64,000 bases of DNA from UBA1822 sp963615055 (GTDB lineage Bacteria > Bacillota > Negativicutes > Veillonellales > Dialisteraceae): contig CAVEFO010000001.1 in NCBI GenBank assembly GCA_963615055.1, positions 49,988-113,987 of the forward strand. The letters are read 5' to 3'. How positions within the stretch are numbered: the stretch's first letter is position 1; each line of letters begins with the position of its first letter. Shown here in pieces: positions 7,992-16,295 of this stretch. Position numbers and translations under genes: made by a program. The notes beneath the pieces are model-generated. The model saw only the letters and a program-made list of their open reading frames with translations. It was not told the origin of the DNA and searched no databases.

Positions 7992-9563
7992 TCAGAACGT
8001 GAAATCCTTCGGTTGAATCATGATGTTCCACTCCTTATCGATCGAGCGATACTGAATCCAGCCGGTGAAAGAGTGCATATCCCGATAATAGGTGTAATCG
8101 CGATGCTTGAGCACACCATTGACCGTATCGATGGAATAATTAACAGAAAACGCATCCCGTGGCGTCAGCTGCACGCGGAAGCCGGTCGAAACAGGCTTTG
8201 TCATGTCATACGTATCAAAAGCGTACGGCGTATATCCGACTTGGTTGTTGTTTGTATAATTCACCCATGTACTGAGAATCCCATAATTTCCGGACAATCC
8301 CACCGTATAATACGCATTTTTCCGGAAACGATTTTGATAGCCGTAGTAATCATGTCTGTATCCGATGCCCATGTTCAAAGTCAGATGCGGACTTAAGCGA
8401 ATGGGTCTATGCCGCAACCAAACTTCCCACATCTTGTAGCTGCCTTCCGGCCCGTTTTTCTGTTTCCAGTAACCGACCTCTCCACCGAAACCGGCATACA
8501 GCTGCGTATTTTTTATCGGATAACCCCGCGATTGAAATGTCAGCGACGGGCGCTTTTCGAGCCAAATATGATCGTCATTATCGGTGGACTCCGTCTTTGC
8601 GTATTGAAGGCGGAACGTCCCCTGCGACGTCTCATAGCGGAGCCCTACATCCGGAACGAATCCTTGTTTCGTATACCAAGCGAGACGTGTGTAGAAATAT
8701 AAATCGCTTTCCACTCCGCCAATCGGCATTTCAAATGCATTTTTGAACCCAAATCCGTTGTGACTGTTATACGTCGGTGTCGGAACAAGCGACCAGATGC
8801 TGATGCCACCATGCCGGAGAGACCCCGTATAGGAAGCCAGCGTGATGATCCGTGTGTTTTTTATGAAAAGGGACGGATGGTGCGCGACATATTTATCGCC
8901 CGGGTAAATATCGACGGAATCCGCTTCTATCCGATAATCCGGCACACGCGCCACGGCACTTTTTGTCGTGAAATACGCATTTTCGACTGTCGCGACATTC
9001 GTTTTTCGATTGTACGTGCCACCCTTGCCTTGATAATAGTACAGTCCCCGGTACCAACCGCTCAAGGCGGAAAATGTACTGATTCCGGAAATCCCGTCAT
9101 ACTCGGCACTTTGTGCCTCCGCCGTATTATCGGGATTCGTCCAATACACCGTCTCCGGGATCACATAATGCTGCGTTTTGTTGTTTCCGTAAACTTTCTC
9201 CGTCCGATAGCGCTCGACCATGTGTGTCATATCCACATTTCCTTCTGCCGAAACGTCGCCGGACGTCGATTGGTATTTCATCTCATCGGCAGAAATGACC
9301 AGCGGATGCTCCGGAGAAATCGAAGGCGTTTCTTTCTTCTTTTTCGCTTTCCTCTTAGTCTCGGCACGAATGGTTTCCTCTTTCCCCTCGGCGTCGGCAT
9401 GACTGACCTCAACCGCTGCCACTTCCCCGTCTGCCGTTGCCCGTTGCGATTGCAGAAGCGTCATCGACTCTTTTTCCCCTGCTTGCCCCATATCCGCCAC
9501 ATACGCATGTCCGCCGAGCAGCAAAGTCATGATGGACGCCGCGAGCCAAATTTTCCGATCCAT
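7992..9563 (-). CDS. LptD/OstA-like outer-membrane barrel protein
   Basis: Probably involved in lipopolysaccharide or outer-membrane assembly. The 523-residue protein begins with a hydrophobic leader, has a Lys/Glu-rich linker (about 50-80), then an OstA/LptA-like beta-jellyroll (about 85-200, LVISADEMKYQSTSGDVSAEGNVDM), then aromatic-rich alternating strands to a terminal Phe (MIQPKDFTF), the C-terminal signature of Bam-inserted barrels. It is much shorter than proteobacterial LptD (about 780). Its start overlaps the upstream stop in TAATG. Whether it is the main LptD of this cell or a paralogue cannot be told. Confidence 0.72.
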   Translation of the reverse strand: MDRKIWLAASIMTLLLGGHAYVADMGQAGEKESMTLLQSQRATADGEVAAVEVSHADAEGKEETIRAETKRKAKKKKETPSISPEHPLVISADEMKYQSTSGDVSAEGNVDMTHMVERYRTEKVYGNNKTQHYVIPETVYWTNPDNTAEAQSAEYDGISGISTFSALSGWYRGLYYYQGKGGTYNRKTNVATVENAYFTTKSAVARVPDYRIEADSVDIYPGDKYVAHHPSLFIKNTRIITLASYTGSLRHGGISIWSLVPTPTYNSHNGFGFKNAFEMPIGGVESDLYFYTRLAWYTKQGFVPDVGLRYETSQGTFRLQYAKTESTDNDDHIWLEKRPSLTFQSRGYPIKNTQLYAGFGGEVGYWKQKNGPEGSYKMWEVWLRHRPIRLSPHLTLNMGIGYRHDYYGYQNRFRKNAYYTVGLSGNYGILSTWVNYTNNNQVGYTPYAFDTYDMTKPVSTGFRVQLTPRDAFSVNYSIDTVNGVLKHRDYTYYRDMHSFTGWIQYRSIDKEWNIMIQPKDFTF

Positions 9564-10684
9564 TACGCTTCGTCTTTCGCCAGAGCCTCAGCCTTAGCCG
9601 CCTCTTCCGCTCTCACACGATCTTCTGCCTTTTGCACGTCCGCAGCCGCCGACTCTTTTGCCGACTTCTCGACATCTTCACTCGACGTGATTTCCACTTT
9701 GACACCGTCTGCCGTCGTCCCGGTCCCCTTCGTATCTTCCAAAGGATGCGTCAATTTGTAGGACGGAGCACCTGCTTTCTGCTGCATGCCGCGCGTCGTC
9801 ACATCCTCGCGCGTCTGAATGTAGAGCACCGAGCCGGCTGCAATTTCGACATCTTTCCCCTTGACGAAGAAACCGCCGACAAGGCCGATCGGTCCCAACG
9901 CCAAAGCCCCGATGACAGACGCCCCGACCGCCGCGGCCTCCATTTTCAATTTTTCTTTCGCTTCCGGTCCCAAGACGGTCGGGATTTCTTCATCGTCAAT
10001 GGAGAAGACCTGATTGAAGGAAATTTCCAAAGAGCCGCTTTGTCCGAACATTTTCGGCCGCGACACTTTCGTGACGACGCCGCTCCCCTGCGCCCCCCGA
10101 GGAAGGACCAAGACCTCATCGACTTTCACGTCCTCCGCAACGGAAAAATGCACGACATCATTCACTTTATTCGTCTTGGAACTGACATCTTCATTCAAAG
10201 AAATTTTGAAAACCGTATCCGCCGGCAGCGTCACGGGCACCAGCTCAAAATGCGTATCGCCGTAGATCGCCTTTTCAATCTCCCCGACACGAAGCTGCAG
10301 AGCCCCCTTTTTCTTCTTGCCCCAGACCGTATTTTCCAACAATTCCGTACGTTCGCTGAGACCATCCTGCTTAATCTCATCCGTCAGATAATATTCCAGC
10401 GTATTGATTCTCGTCGACAGAGACGCCTGATCCGTATCGGCGCCGCGCACGACATCCCGATACAAATCGGACATCCGATCATCCAGTGACTGCTCCGTAT
10501 AGCTCTTTCCGTAAATCAGCGTATCCAAATTTCCGATACGATCCAAGAAAGGACCGTTCTGTACACTGCCGTATACCACCGTATCCAGCTTATCCGCGCG
10601 ATCCGTCAATGTCGTGGGCTCAGCTGCCGAGACTGCCTGCGCCATGACCGCTGCCAATGCTGCTGCCAAAAGAACTTTCTTCAT
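9563..10684 (-). CDS. exported repeat protein of unknown function
   Basis: Not recognised beyond general architecture. The 373 residues start with a clear signal peptide (MKKVLLAAALAAVMAQAVSA). Residues about 25-145 hold five degenerate repeats of about 25-35 residues on the theme R-x2-LDT-x-YG (DTVVYGS, DTLIYGK, SDLYRD, ENTVWGK, EKAIYGD). Residues about 150-300 look like a beta domain with a glycine-rich hydrophobic hairpin (GALALGPIGLVGGFFVKG). The tail is Ala/Glu/Lys-rich. It lies between an exported protein and the LptD-like gene in one leftward cluster, so a periplasmic or outer-membrane envelope role is likely but unproven. Confidence 0.75.
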   Translation of the reverse strand: MKKVLLAAALAAVMAQAVSAAEPTTLTDRADKLDTVVYGSVQNGPFLDRIGNLDTLIYGKSYTEQSLDDRMSDLYRDVVRGADTDQASLSTRINTLEYYLTDEIKQDGLSERTELLENTVWGKKKKGALQLRVGEIEKAIYGDTHFELVPVTLPADTVFKISLNEDVSSKTNKVNDVVHFSVAEDVKVDEVLVLPRGAQGSGVVTKVSRPKMFGQSGSLEISFNQVFSIDDEEIPTVLGPEAKEKLKMEAAAVGASVIGALALGPIGLVGGFFVKGKDVEIAAGSVLYIQTREDVTTRGMQQKAGAPSYKLTHPLEDTKGTGTTADGVKVEITSSEDVEKSAKESAAADVQKAEDRVRAEEAAKAEALAKDEA

Positions 10685-10696
10685 GAATACCCCTCC

Positions 10697-11146
10697 TTAC
10701 AACTTCAGATCGATGACGGCCGATACGCCGACACCTTGCACACGACTCGCATTCGTCGGATTTATGCCGTTAAGCGGGACGAGCCCCTTAATGCGGACCA
10801 ACTCCGAATTGAAACCGACTTCCAGCTGTCCCACAGCCTCCACCTGCGCGACCTGCTCCGCATCGCCGATGACCTGCGCCGCGCCGATGTAGCCGCTCTT
10901 TCCGATACTCACAATCGGCACCACCTTCGTCGCATAATTCGTCCCGACGCCCTCTTTCATCATCACGGAATTGATGGCGCTATTGATTTGGTCTCCGAAC
11001 TTGGAAACGATGACCCCGACACCGCCGACCTTGGCGACACCACCCAAGATATCTCCGAGACCGAAAGCGGAAACATTCGCCGCGCCCGCTCCCAGCATCG
11101 CCGAAAGCAGACACGCCGCCGCCGCTTTTTTCCCATTCCACTTCAT
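10697..11146 (-). CDS. small exported protein of unknown function
   Basis: 149 residues with a signal peptide (KKAAAACLLSAMLGAGAANVSA). The mature part is Gly/Val-rich, with LGDILGGVAKVGGVGVIVSKFG and a beta-like remainder ending in VSAVIDLKL. No Cys lipobox and no known motif. The ATG follows GGGAAGGAG. It is first in the three-gene envelope cluster (13 bases before the next gene) and probably carries the cluster promoter upstream at 11150-11280. Confidence 0.7.
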   Translation of the reverse strand: MKWNGKKAAAACLLSAMLGAGAANVSAFGLGDILGGVAKVGGVGVIVSKFGDQINSAINSVMMKEGVGTNYATKVVPIVSIGKSGYIGAAQVIGDAEQVAQVEAVGQLEVGFNSELVRIKGLVPLNGINPTNASRVQGVGVSAVIDLKL

Positions 11147-11302
11147 TTCGCAAACTCCTTCCCACCTTTATTAAAACAAAAAACAATACACGCAAGATAC
11201 ACTATCGATTTCATTATAAAATAAACGCCGCTCGGAAGCAACAGAAAAGAAAAGAAATCTCTCCTTTCTTCCGAAAAAAAATCCGTTCGCTTTTCACCAA
11301 AA

Positions 11303-11328
11303 AAGCCCGCCTTGGGCAAGACGAGCTT
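11303..11328 (-). terminator. terminator after the SCIFF maturase gene
   Basis: Minus-strand hairpin AAGCTCGTCTTG/CAAGGCGGGCTT (10 of 12 pairs) followed by a T-run, 8 bases past the stop. Confidence 0.7.
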
Positions 11329-11335
11329 TCCGAAA

Positions 11336-12781
11336 TTATGAATTTTTTTCTTCCGCCGCTTCCCGTGCCAATTGCTTTCGAAGTCCCGGCACCGGCATGA
11401 CCTGCGGATGATGGATTTTATTGTACGCCTGAATCATGAGCGCGCACTCAATCCGTTTCTTCTGGATCTCGCACGTGATATCAAACGGTTTTTGAATGTC
11501 GCCCGCATACGTTTCATTGTTGGCATGACAACCGCCCGAGCAATAGAAACGCGCCCAGCATTGCACACACTCCGGCTTGGAGAGGACATGGTTCTCACGG
11601 AAACTTTTCATCATGTCCATATTTTTCAATCCTTCGTACACATTGCCGATCACATAGCCGTCACGCCCGACAAATTGATGACAAGGGTAAATATCGCCAT
11701 TGGGTACGACCGCCAGATATTCATGTCCTGCGCCGCAGCCGCGAAGCCGCTTGGGCAGACACGACCCGCGCCACAAATCCATATTGAAATGGAAATAAAA
11801 GAACGGATGCCCCGCTTCCTCGCGCTCGATGAAAATTTTCGCCAACTTTTCATACTCATCGAAAATTTGCGGCAAATCTTCTTTTTGAATCGCATACGCT
11901 TCCGACGCATCCCCGATAACGGGCTCCATGGAGAGCGCCGGAAAGCCTTTATCCACGATATCCGTAACATCCGTCGCAAAATCCAAATTGTAACGCGTGT
12001 ACGTCCCGCGGACATAGTACTCCTCGCCGTCACGATGCTCGACGCAGTATTGCAAATTTTTCAAAATCCGATCATACGTCGGCTCCCCTTGGACACCCGG
12101 CCGCATCCGATCATGCATTTCCTTTCGCCCATCCAGCGACAGAATGAGGGAAATATGATTTTCGGTCAAATAGCGTGTCTTTTCTTCATCCAAGAGCAGT
12201 CCATTCGTCGTGAGCGACAGCTTGATGATCTTATTGTGTTTCTTCTCCTGCTGCCGGATATAGGAAACGGTTTCCTGAATTACATGCCAATTCATGAGCG
12301 GCTCGCCGCCGAAGAAATCAATTTCGCAATGCTTGCGCCCGCCGCTGTGCGCAATCAAAAAATCCACCGCGCGCCGCGCCACGTCGAAACTCATCAGCAT
12401 CCGCCATTGCCCGTAGCCGCCCTGCCCCGCAAAACAGTATCGGCAGCGCAAATTGCAATCGTGCGCGATATTGAGACAGAGCGCTTTGATGATTGGTTTA
12501 TCTTCGATGACCACTCGATAATTCGGATCCATCGGCGCCAAAAGTTGCTCCTTTTGCACCAAGGAATCCAAATCAGAGAGAACATCATCGACTTCCTCTT
12601 TCCCGTATTTTTCGTCGAAAGCGGTATGCACAGCCGCCGCATTTGTCCCGTCATAGACGCCTAAAATATCATATGTCATTTCATCCGTGACGTGGACAAT
12701 GCCGCTGTTCACATCCAGCACGATATTCATGCCGTTTTGCTGAAACCGGTGAAACATCGGTTTTACATCATATCCCATCAT
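11336..12781 (-). CDS. scfB: SCIFF radical SAM maturase
   Basis: Installs thioether cross-links in the adjacent SCIFF peptide (a sactipeptide/ranthipeptide-type modification). The 481-residue protein has the radical SAM Cys motif CNLRCRYCF (about residues 108-116), the GGEPLMNWHVI motif, and a C-terminal SPASM region with extra Fe-S Cys ligands (CGAGHEYL, DIYPCHQFVG, CVQCWARFYCSGGCHANN). N-terminal residues 1-90 resemble a peptide-binding domain. Two in-frame ATGs follow GAGGTGA; I use the first. The precursor gene is 60 bases upstream with an attenuating hairpin between. Confidence 0.95.
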   Translation of the reverse strand: MMGYDVKPMFHRFQQNGMNIVLDVNSGIVHVTDEMTYDILGVYDGTNAAAVHTAFDEKYGKEEVDDVLSDLDSLVQKEQLLAPMDPNYRVVIEDKPIIKALCLNIAHDCNLRCRYCFAGQGGYGQWRMLMSFDVARRAVDFLIAHSGGRKHCEIDFFGGEPLMNWHVIQETVSYIRQQEKKHNKIIKLSLTTNGLLLDEEKTRYLTENHISLILSLDGRKEMHDRMRPGVQGEPTYDRILKNLQYCVEHRDGEEYYVRGTYTRYNLDFATDVTDIVDKGFPALSMEPVIGDASEAYAIQKEDLPQIFDEYEKLAKIFIEREEAGHPFFYFHFNMDLWRGSCLPKRLRGCGAGHEYLAVVPNGDIYPCHQFVGRDGYVIGNVYEGLKNMDMMKSFRENHVLSKPECVQCWARFYCSGGCHANNETYAGDIQKPFDITCEIQKKRIECALMIQAYNKIHHPQVMPVPGLRKQLAREAAEEKNS

Positions 12782-12803
12782 TCACCTCAAACGCAAAGAA
12801 AAA

Positions 12804-12830
12804 CCCCCGCGCGATCATACGCACGGGGGG
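12804..12830 (-). terminator. hairpin between SCIFF peptide and maturase
   Basis: GC-rich minus-strand hairpin (CCCCC...GGGGG arms around TATGAT) followed by TTTTTC. A partial terminator here would give more precursor than enzyme transcript. Confidence 0.75.
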
Positions 12831-12841
12831 TGCGGCCGAAA

Positions 12842-13003
12842 TTATTCCGCCTCTTTTTTTGCCTGTTCCGTGCAGACGAGATTGCCGACTGTGCAGCTCG
12901 TCTTGCAAGCGGACTGGCAGGATGTCTGGCATTCGCTGCAGCTTTCAAATTTGATGGTATCCTGCAAAGACACCTCATTGACCGTCACGATATGTTTGGA
13001 CAT
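12842..13003 (-). CDS. scfA: SCIFF ribosomal peptide precursor
   Basis: 53-residue precursor of the SCIFF (six cysteines in forty-five) peptide family, near universal in Clostridia and common in Negativicutes; biological function unknown. Starts MSKHIVTVNEVSLQDTIK (leader) followed by six Cys at residues 22, 25, 29, 33, 37 and 44, ending in a Lys/Glu tail. The ATG follows TAGGAGGTG. The maturase lies directly downstream. Confidence 0.95.
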   Translation of the reverse strand: MSKHIVTVNEVSLQDTIKFESCSECQTSCQSACKTSCTVGNLVCTEQAKKEAE

Positions 13004-13093
13004 GGAAAACACCTCCTACTTCACCACTTTGTATTTCCATTTTATCATATGTCGCAAGTGAAAAAAAGATGACGCCGGAAAATTTCTTTTCAT

Positions 13094-14086
13094 TTACCGG
13101 AAATAGGAAAAGAGCAAATACACACCCGCACCGACGGCCGCCGTGCACGGAATCGTCATGACCCACGCCGAGACCATCTGATACGCGACATTCCAATGCA
13201 CCGCATGGAAACGTTTCGCCCAGCCGACGCCCAAGACGGAGCCGGTCACGACGTGCGTCGTGGAAACGGGCATGTGGAGCATTGTCGCCGTAAAAATTGT
13301 CAGTGCGGAATTGAGCTCGGATGCCAATCCGTGAATCGGCTGCATACGGAAAATTTTATTGCCCACCGTCCGGATGATTTTCCAGCCGCCGACGCTCGTC
13401 CCCGTCGCCATTGCCAAAGCACAAGCCAGTTTCACCAAATCCGGCACTTCAAGCTCCGTGATGTAGCCGCCGGAGAGCATCGCAAGCGTGATAATCCCCA
13501 TGGATTTCTGCGCATCGTTCGACCCGTGGGAAAATGCCATGAGCGCCGCGGACGCAATCTGGATTTTATTCGCCACGGCATTGACGCGCGTCTGGTTCAC
13601 TTTTCGGAGCAACATATAGAGCACCGTCATGAAGACGTAGCCGAAGAGCATCGCGACAATCGGAGAAAAAACAAGTCCCGCCGCAATGGTCAGGACGCCG
13701 TGCCCGTCAATCGCACCGAATCCGTATGAAATGACGACCGCGCCCAAGACGCCGCCGATCAAAGCGTGAGAAGAAGACGACGGAAGCCCGACCCACCATG
13801 TGAAAAGATTCCAAAGGATGGCCGCCGTCAGCGCCGCCAAGAGCACGACCGAATCGACCATGGACGGAGAACGCACAATTTCCCCGCCGATCGTTTTCGC
13901 GACCCCGGTCGAGACCATCGCGCCCACAAAATTCAAAACAGCGGACATGACAATGGCTACCGTCGGCGAGAGCGCGCGCGTGACGACCGTCGTCGCAATC
14001 GCGTTTGCCGTATCGTGGAAACCGTTGATGAAATCGAAAATCAAAGCCAGCGCAATCACCGCACCGATGAGATATAAATCAGGCAT
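13094..14086 (-). CDS. pit: PiT family inorganic phosphate transporter
   Basis: Low-affinity phosphate (or metal-phosphate) importer in the inner membrane. The 330 residues form about ten hydrophobic segments, with the duplicated PiT signature: GFHDTANAIAT near residue 22 and SHGSNDAQKSMGI near residue 188. The inverted-repeat architecture and length match bacterial PiT. The start overlaps the end of the DUF47 gene by 8 bases, a standard pairing in which the PhoU-like partner is thought to regulate the transporter. Confidence 0.92.
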   Translation of the reverse strand: MPDLYLIGAVIALALIFDFINGFHDTANAIATTVVTRALSPTVAIVMSAVLNFVGAMVSTGVAKTIGGEIVRSPSMVDSVVLLAALTAAILWNLFTWWVGLPSSSSHALIGGVLGAVVISYGFGAIDGHGVLTIAAGLVFSPIVAMLFGYVFMTVLYMLLRKVNQTRVNAVANKIQIASAALMAFSHGSNDAQKSMGIITLAMLSGGYITELEVPDLVKLACALAMATGTSVGGWKIIRTVGNKIFRMQPIHGLASELNSALTIFTATMLHMPVSTTHVVTGSVLGVGWAKRFHAVHWNVAYQMVSAWVMTIPCTAAVGAGVYLLFSYFR

Positions 14087-14705
14087 ATTTCATGACCACC
14101 TCTTTGATGATATTGCTCACGGTCTCTGCCTGATCCACCGTCGTTTCCAGCGTTTCCATGATTTCCTTCCAGCGGATAATCTCCAAAACGTCGTGGCTGC
14201 CGTCGAAAAGCTCGGAAATCATATCGCGGTACACCTGATCCGCCTCCGATTCCAGCGCATTGATACGCTGCGCCCGTTCGGCAATCTCCCGCTCATTGTG
14301 CACCAAATCTTTCATGAGTCGGAAAATGACGACAAGTTCCGCCGATGCTTCCACCAAAATATCCGCCATCCGATTCGGCGCCTCACCGGCCAGCCCCGCA
14401 TGGTAAATTTTTAATGACAAAACGACATCCTTCATATCATCCACGCAGTCATCGACATGGCTCGTCAGGAGATAAAAATCCTCCCGATCGATCGGCGTGA
14501 TGAAGACCTGTTTCATTTTTGCCGTAATCTCATGCGTCACGCGATCCGCCGCATGCTCCAGCTCCCGCACATCCTTGCTGTAGCGATCCAGCTTGGAAAT
14601 ATCGTGCATGAGCTCTTGCGCCATCAAGGCACCTTTATGAAAATACTCGGCGTTCGTCACCAAAAAATCAAAAAATTCCTCGTGCTTATTGACCAGACTG
14701 AACAT
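14079..14705 (-). CDS. DUF47 PhoU-like protein
   Basis: All-helical PhoU-like cytosolic protein, 208 residues from the ATG at 14705 (an upstream ATG at 14720 is possible, but GGGAGGGG sits just before 14705). Typical features include EHAADRVTHEIT with acidic metal-binding residues and DREDFYLLTSHVDDCVDDMKD. It overlaps the pit start by 8 bases, so translation is coupled; it probably controls the phosphate transporter. Confidence 0.9.
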   Translation of the reverse strand: MFSLVNKHEEFFDFLVTNAEYFHKGALMAQELMHDISKLDRYSKDVRELEHAADRVTHEITAKMKQVFITPIDREDFYLLTSHVDDCVDDMKDVVLSLKIYHAGLAGEAPNRMADILVEASAELVVIFRLMKDLVHNEREIAERAQRINALESEADQVYRDMISELFDGSHDVLEIIRWKEIMETLETTVDQAETVSNIIKEVVMKYA

Positions 14706-14850
14706 ACGCCCCTCCCGCACCTTTCTCCGTCGCCGAAAAATTCTTTACCCAAATAAGCCGCTCCGAAACATTTTCTTTATCCTACACGTCCAATGTAAAG
14801 GGTTTGTAAAATTTTCTTTAAATTTAGGAAAATTTAACTGAAATTTTAGC

Positions 14851-14885
14851 AATACAAAACGGCAGAAATACGATCTGCCGCTTTG
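14851..14885. terminator. hairpin between DUF47 and the toxin gene
   Basis: CGGCAG (14860-14865) and CTGCCG (14875-14880) form a small hairpin with T-rich flanks on both strands; it may insulate the toxin unit from the phosphate operon. Confidence 0.4.
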
Positions 14886-14911
14886 CATTTTTTCATTCTG
14901 TCTGGTATTAT
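14883..14911 (+). promoter_or_regulatory. toxin promoter
   Basis: TTGCAT (14883-14888) and TATTAT (14906-14911) are exactly 17 bases apart; transcription should start near 14918. Confidence 0.65.
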
Positions 14912-14978
14912 CATCGCGAGGGTGCTTGGTAGAGAATGGCAGCCGCTTCCGCTCCCCGTTTCGAGGGGAGGTGATACC

Positions 14979-15041
14979 ATGGAACTGATCATTATTTTCA
15001 TGATTTTGTTGCTGGTTATCGTTTTAGTCCTAAAAAACTAA
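14979..15041 (+). CDS. type I toxin-like hydrophobic micro-peptide
   Basis: A 20-codon frame starting MELIIIFMIL and ending VLKN: a single membrane-spanning helix with a Lys near the C-terminus, like the membrane toxins of type I systems (holin-like toxin / TxpA / Fst groups). The ribosome site GGGGAGGTGAT (14965-14975) is very strong, but CTCCCC at 14952-14957 can pair with GGGGAG and hide it. A promoter lies 70 bases upstream and a convergent small RNA lies opposite. Function is inferred from architecture. Confidence 0.7.
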   Translation: MELIIIFMILLLVIVLVLKN

Positions 15042-15049
15042 CCCAAGGA

Positions 15050-15140
15050 AAAAGCCGCCCCATCTCACAAACGCGGCGGCCTTCTTCCTTATAAACCTAT
15101 TATAGGGGAGTCGGCACTGTCGTACCAAGCATCCTTTTCT
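15050..15140 (-). ncRNA. predicted antisense antitoxin RNA
   Basis: From the promoter at 15147-15175 a leftward RNA of about 90 bases would run to the hairpin at 15054-15080, overlapping the 3' end of the toxin transcript. It contains CTCCCCT, complementary over 7 bases to AGGGGAG in the toxin ribosome site. Its 5' region starts with GGATGCTTGGTA, nearly the same as GGGTGCTTGGTA at the toxin 5' end. It encodes no convincing protein. Confidence 0.6.
15054..15080. terminator. shared convergent terminator
   Basis: GCCGCC (15054-15059) and GGCGGC (15075-15080) form a stem. The leftward strand continues CTTTTTCC; the rightward strand has a weaker T-rich tail. Confidence 0.6.
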
Positions 15141-15146
15141 GTCGCC

Positions 15147-15175
15147 ATTATACCAAATTCATTTTCTTTTCGCAA
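15147..15175 (-). promoter_or_regulatory. antitoxin RNA promoter
   Basis: Minus-strand TTGCGA (15170-15175) and TATAAT (15147-15152), 17 bases apart, mirror the toxin promoter. Confidence 0.7.
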
Positions 15176-15188
15176 ACAAAACAACAAA

Positions 15189-15230
15189 AAATCCCTTCGC
15201 CGTATCGATATCACACAGCGAGGGGATTTT
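15189..15230 (-). terminator. rubrerythrin terminator
   Basis: Arms AATCCCCTCGC and GCGAAGGGATT with a TTTTTTG tail on the minus strand, directly after the stop. Confidence 0.75.
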
Positions 15231-15243
15231 TATTTTTTGTTTC

Positions 15244-15798
15244 TTATTTTACGACCGCAAAGAACGACTGCGGATGCCCGCAGACCGGGCATTCCTGCGG
15301 GGCGGCAACGGATTCGGCCGTGAAACCGCAATTCGCACACATCCAGAGGCGTTTTTCGCCTTTCTTGAAGAGCGTCTCATTTTCGACATCCGCCAAAAGC
15401 ATTTTGTAACGCGTCTCATGGCGTTTTTCGATTTCGCCGACTTTATCGAAGAGCATTGCGATGTGGTCGAAGCCTTCTTCGCGTGCCGTCTTGGCAAATT
15501 CCGGATACATGGACGTCCATTCGCCGTTTTCGCCGGCCGCCGCTGCCTTCAGATTGTCGGCCGTCTTGTCCGAAAGGCCACCCAAGAGCCAGAACCAAAT
15601 CTTGGCATGCGCTCTTTCATTCGTCGCCGTTTCCGTGAAAATGCCGGCGATTTCTTCGGAATCTTTTTTCGCTTTCGCCGCGAAAAGCTGGTACTTCACA
15701 TGCGCCATCGATTCTCCGGCAAACGCCGCTTCCAAATTTTTCTCCGTCTTCGTGCCGTTGAGCTTAGCCGCTTCTTCGAGCAAAACTTTTTCGTTCAT
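15244..15798 (-). CDS. rbr: rubrerythrin
   Basis: Non-haem di-iron peroxidase protecting anaerobes from hydrogen peroxide. 184 residues: ferritin-like four-helix domain with Glu/His ligands (for example FAGESMAHVKY, TNERAHAKIWF, EIEKRHETRY), then a C-terminal rubredoxin-like Fe(SCys)4 domain (WMCANCGF and CPVCGHP). The ATG at 15798 follows AGGAGG; the frame opens further upstream without support. Electron partners are not encoded nearby. Confidence 0.95.
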   Translation of the reverse strand: MNEKVLLEEAAKLNGTKTEKNLEAAFAGESMAHVKYQLFAAKAKKDSEEIAGIFTETATNERAHAKIWFWLLGGLSDKTADNLKAAAAGENGEWTSMYPEFAKTAREEGFDHIAMLFDKVGEIEKRHETRYKMLLADVENETLFKKGEKRLWMCANCGFTAESVAAPQECPVCGHPQSFFAVVK

Positions 15799-15992
15799 TT
15801 GAAACCTCCTGAAAATAGAATTTTGATTTTTTCTGTGACAAGAAACGGAAATACCATCTCCGATCTTTCGGCATTTCGCTTCTCGCATATTCATTTTATT
15901 GGATATACCGAAGCTCGTCAATCGGGAAGTTATAGTTTTTGAGGCGGAAATATTCAGCTTTAGGCTCACCTAAATGTTCCAGAAGTTTCCCA

Positions 15993-16295
15993 TCACCAAT
16001 TCCGTTCCTGCAAAGCCCAGTCATGCTCCGTGCTGTGCTTTTGCAAATGACGGATATCCTTTTCGACGTCTTTGAATTTTTCGTCCGTCACGCCGGCATG
16101 CCAATAGAGCGAGCCGATATGCGTCCCGTAATCTGCCGCTTCCTGCCGCATCATGCGCTCCTCTAAATCGACAATCCGGCATTGCTGCCAAATGAGGACG
16201 CCGATCAAAAAAAGCAGCAACAAAAGAAACGCACGATTCGATTTCTGTGACCAAAACGAGCCCACGCGTCCCCATTTCCTCTCATCAACCTTCAT
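15993..16295 (-). CDS. small single-pass membrane protein
   Basis: 100 residues, unrecognised. A basic start (about residues 1-20), one membrane helix (NRAFLLLLLFLIGVLIW), then a charged, probably coiled-coil tail (DLEERMMRQEAA... DVEKDIRHLQKH). It overlaps the end of the LysR gene by 11 bases, so it is likely translated from the same message. Role unknown. Confidence 0.6.
   Translation of the reverse strand: MKVDERKWGRVGSFWSQKSNRAFLLLLLFLIGVLIWQQCRIVDLEERMMRQEAADYGTHIGSLYWHAGVTDEKFKDVEKDIRHLQKHSTEHDWALQERNW

Noticed and set aside
14918..15140. Par/Fst-type toxin system with complementary direct repeats
   Set aside because: The repeated GGNTGCTTGGTA elements have the same sense in both RNAs, so they are not complementary as in par; the convergent layout fits better with TxpA/BsrG-like systems or a new variant.
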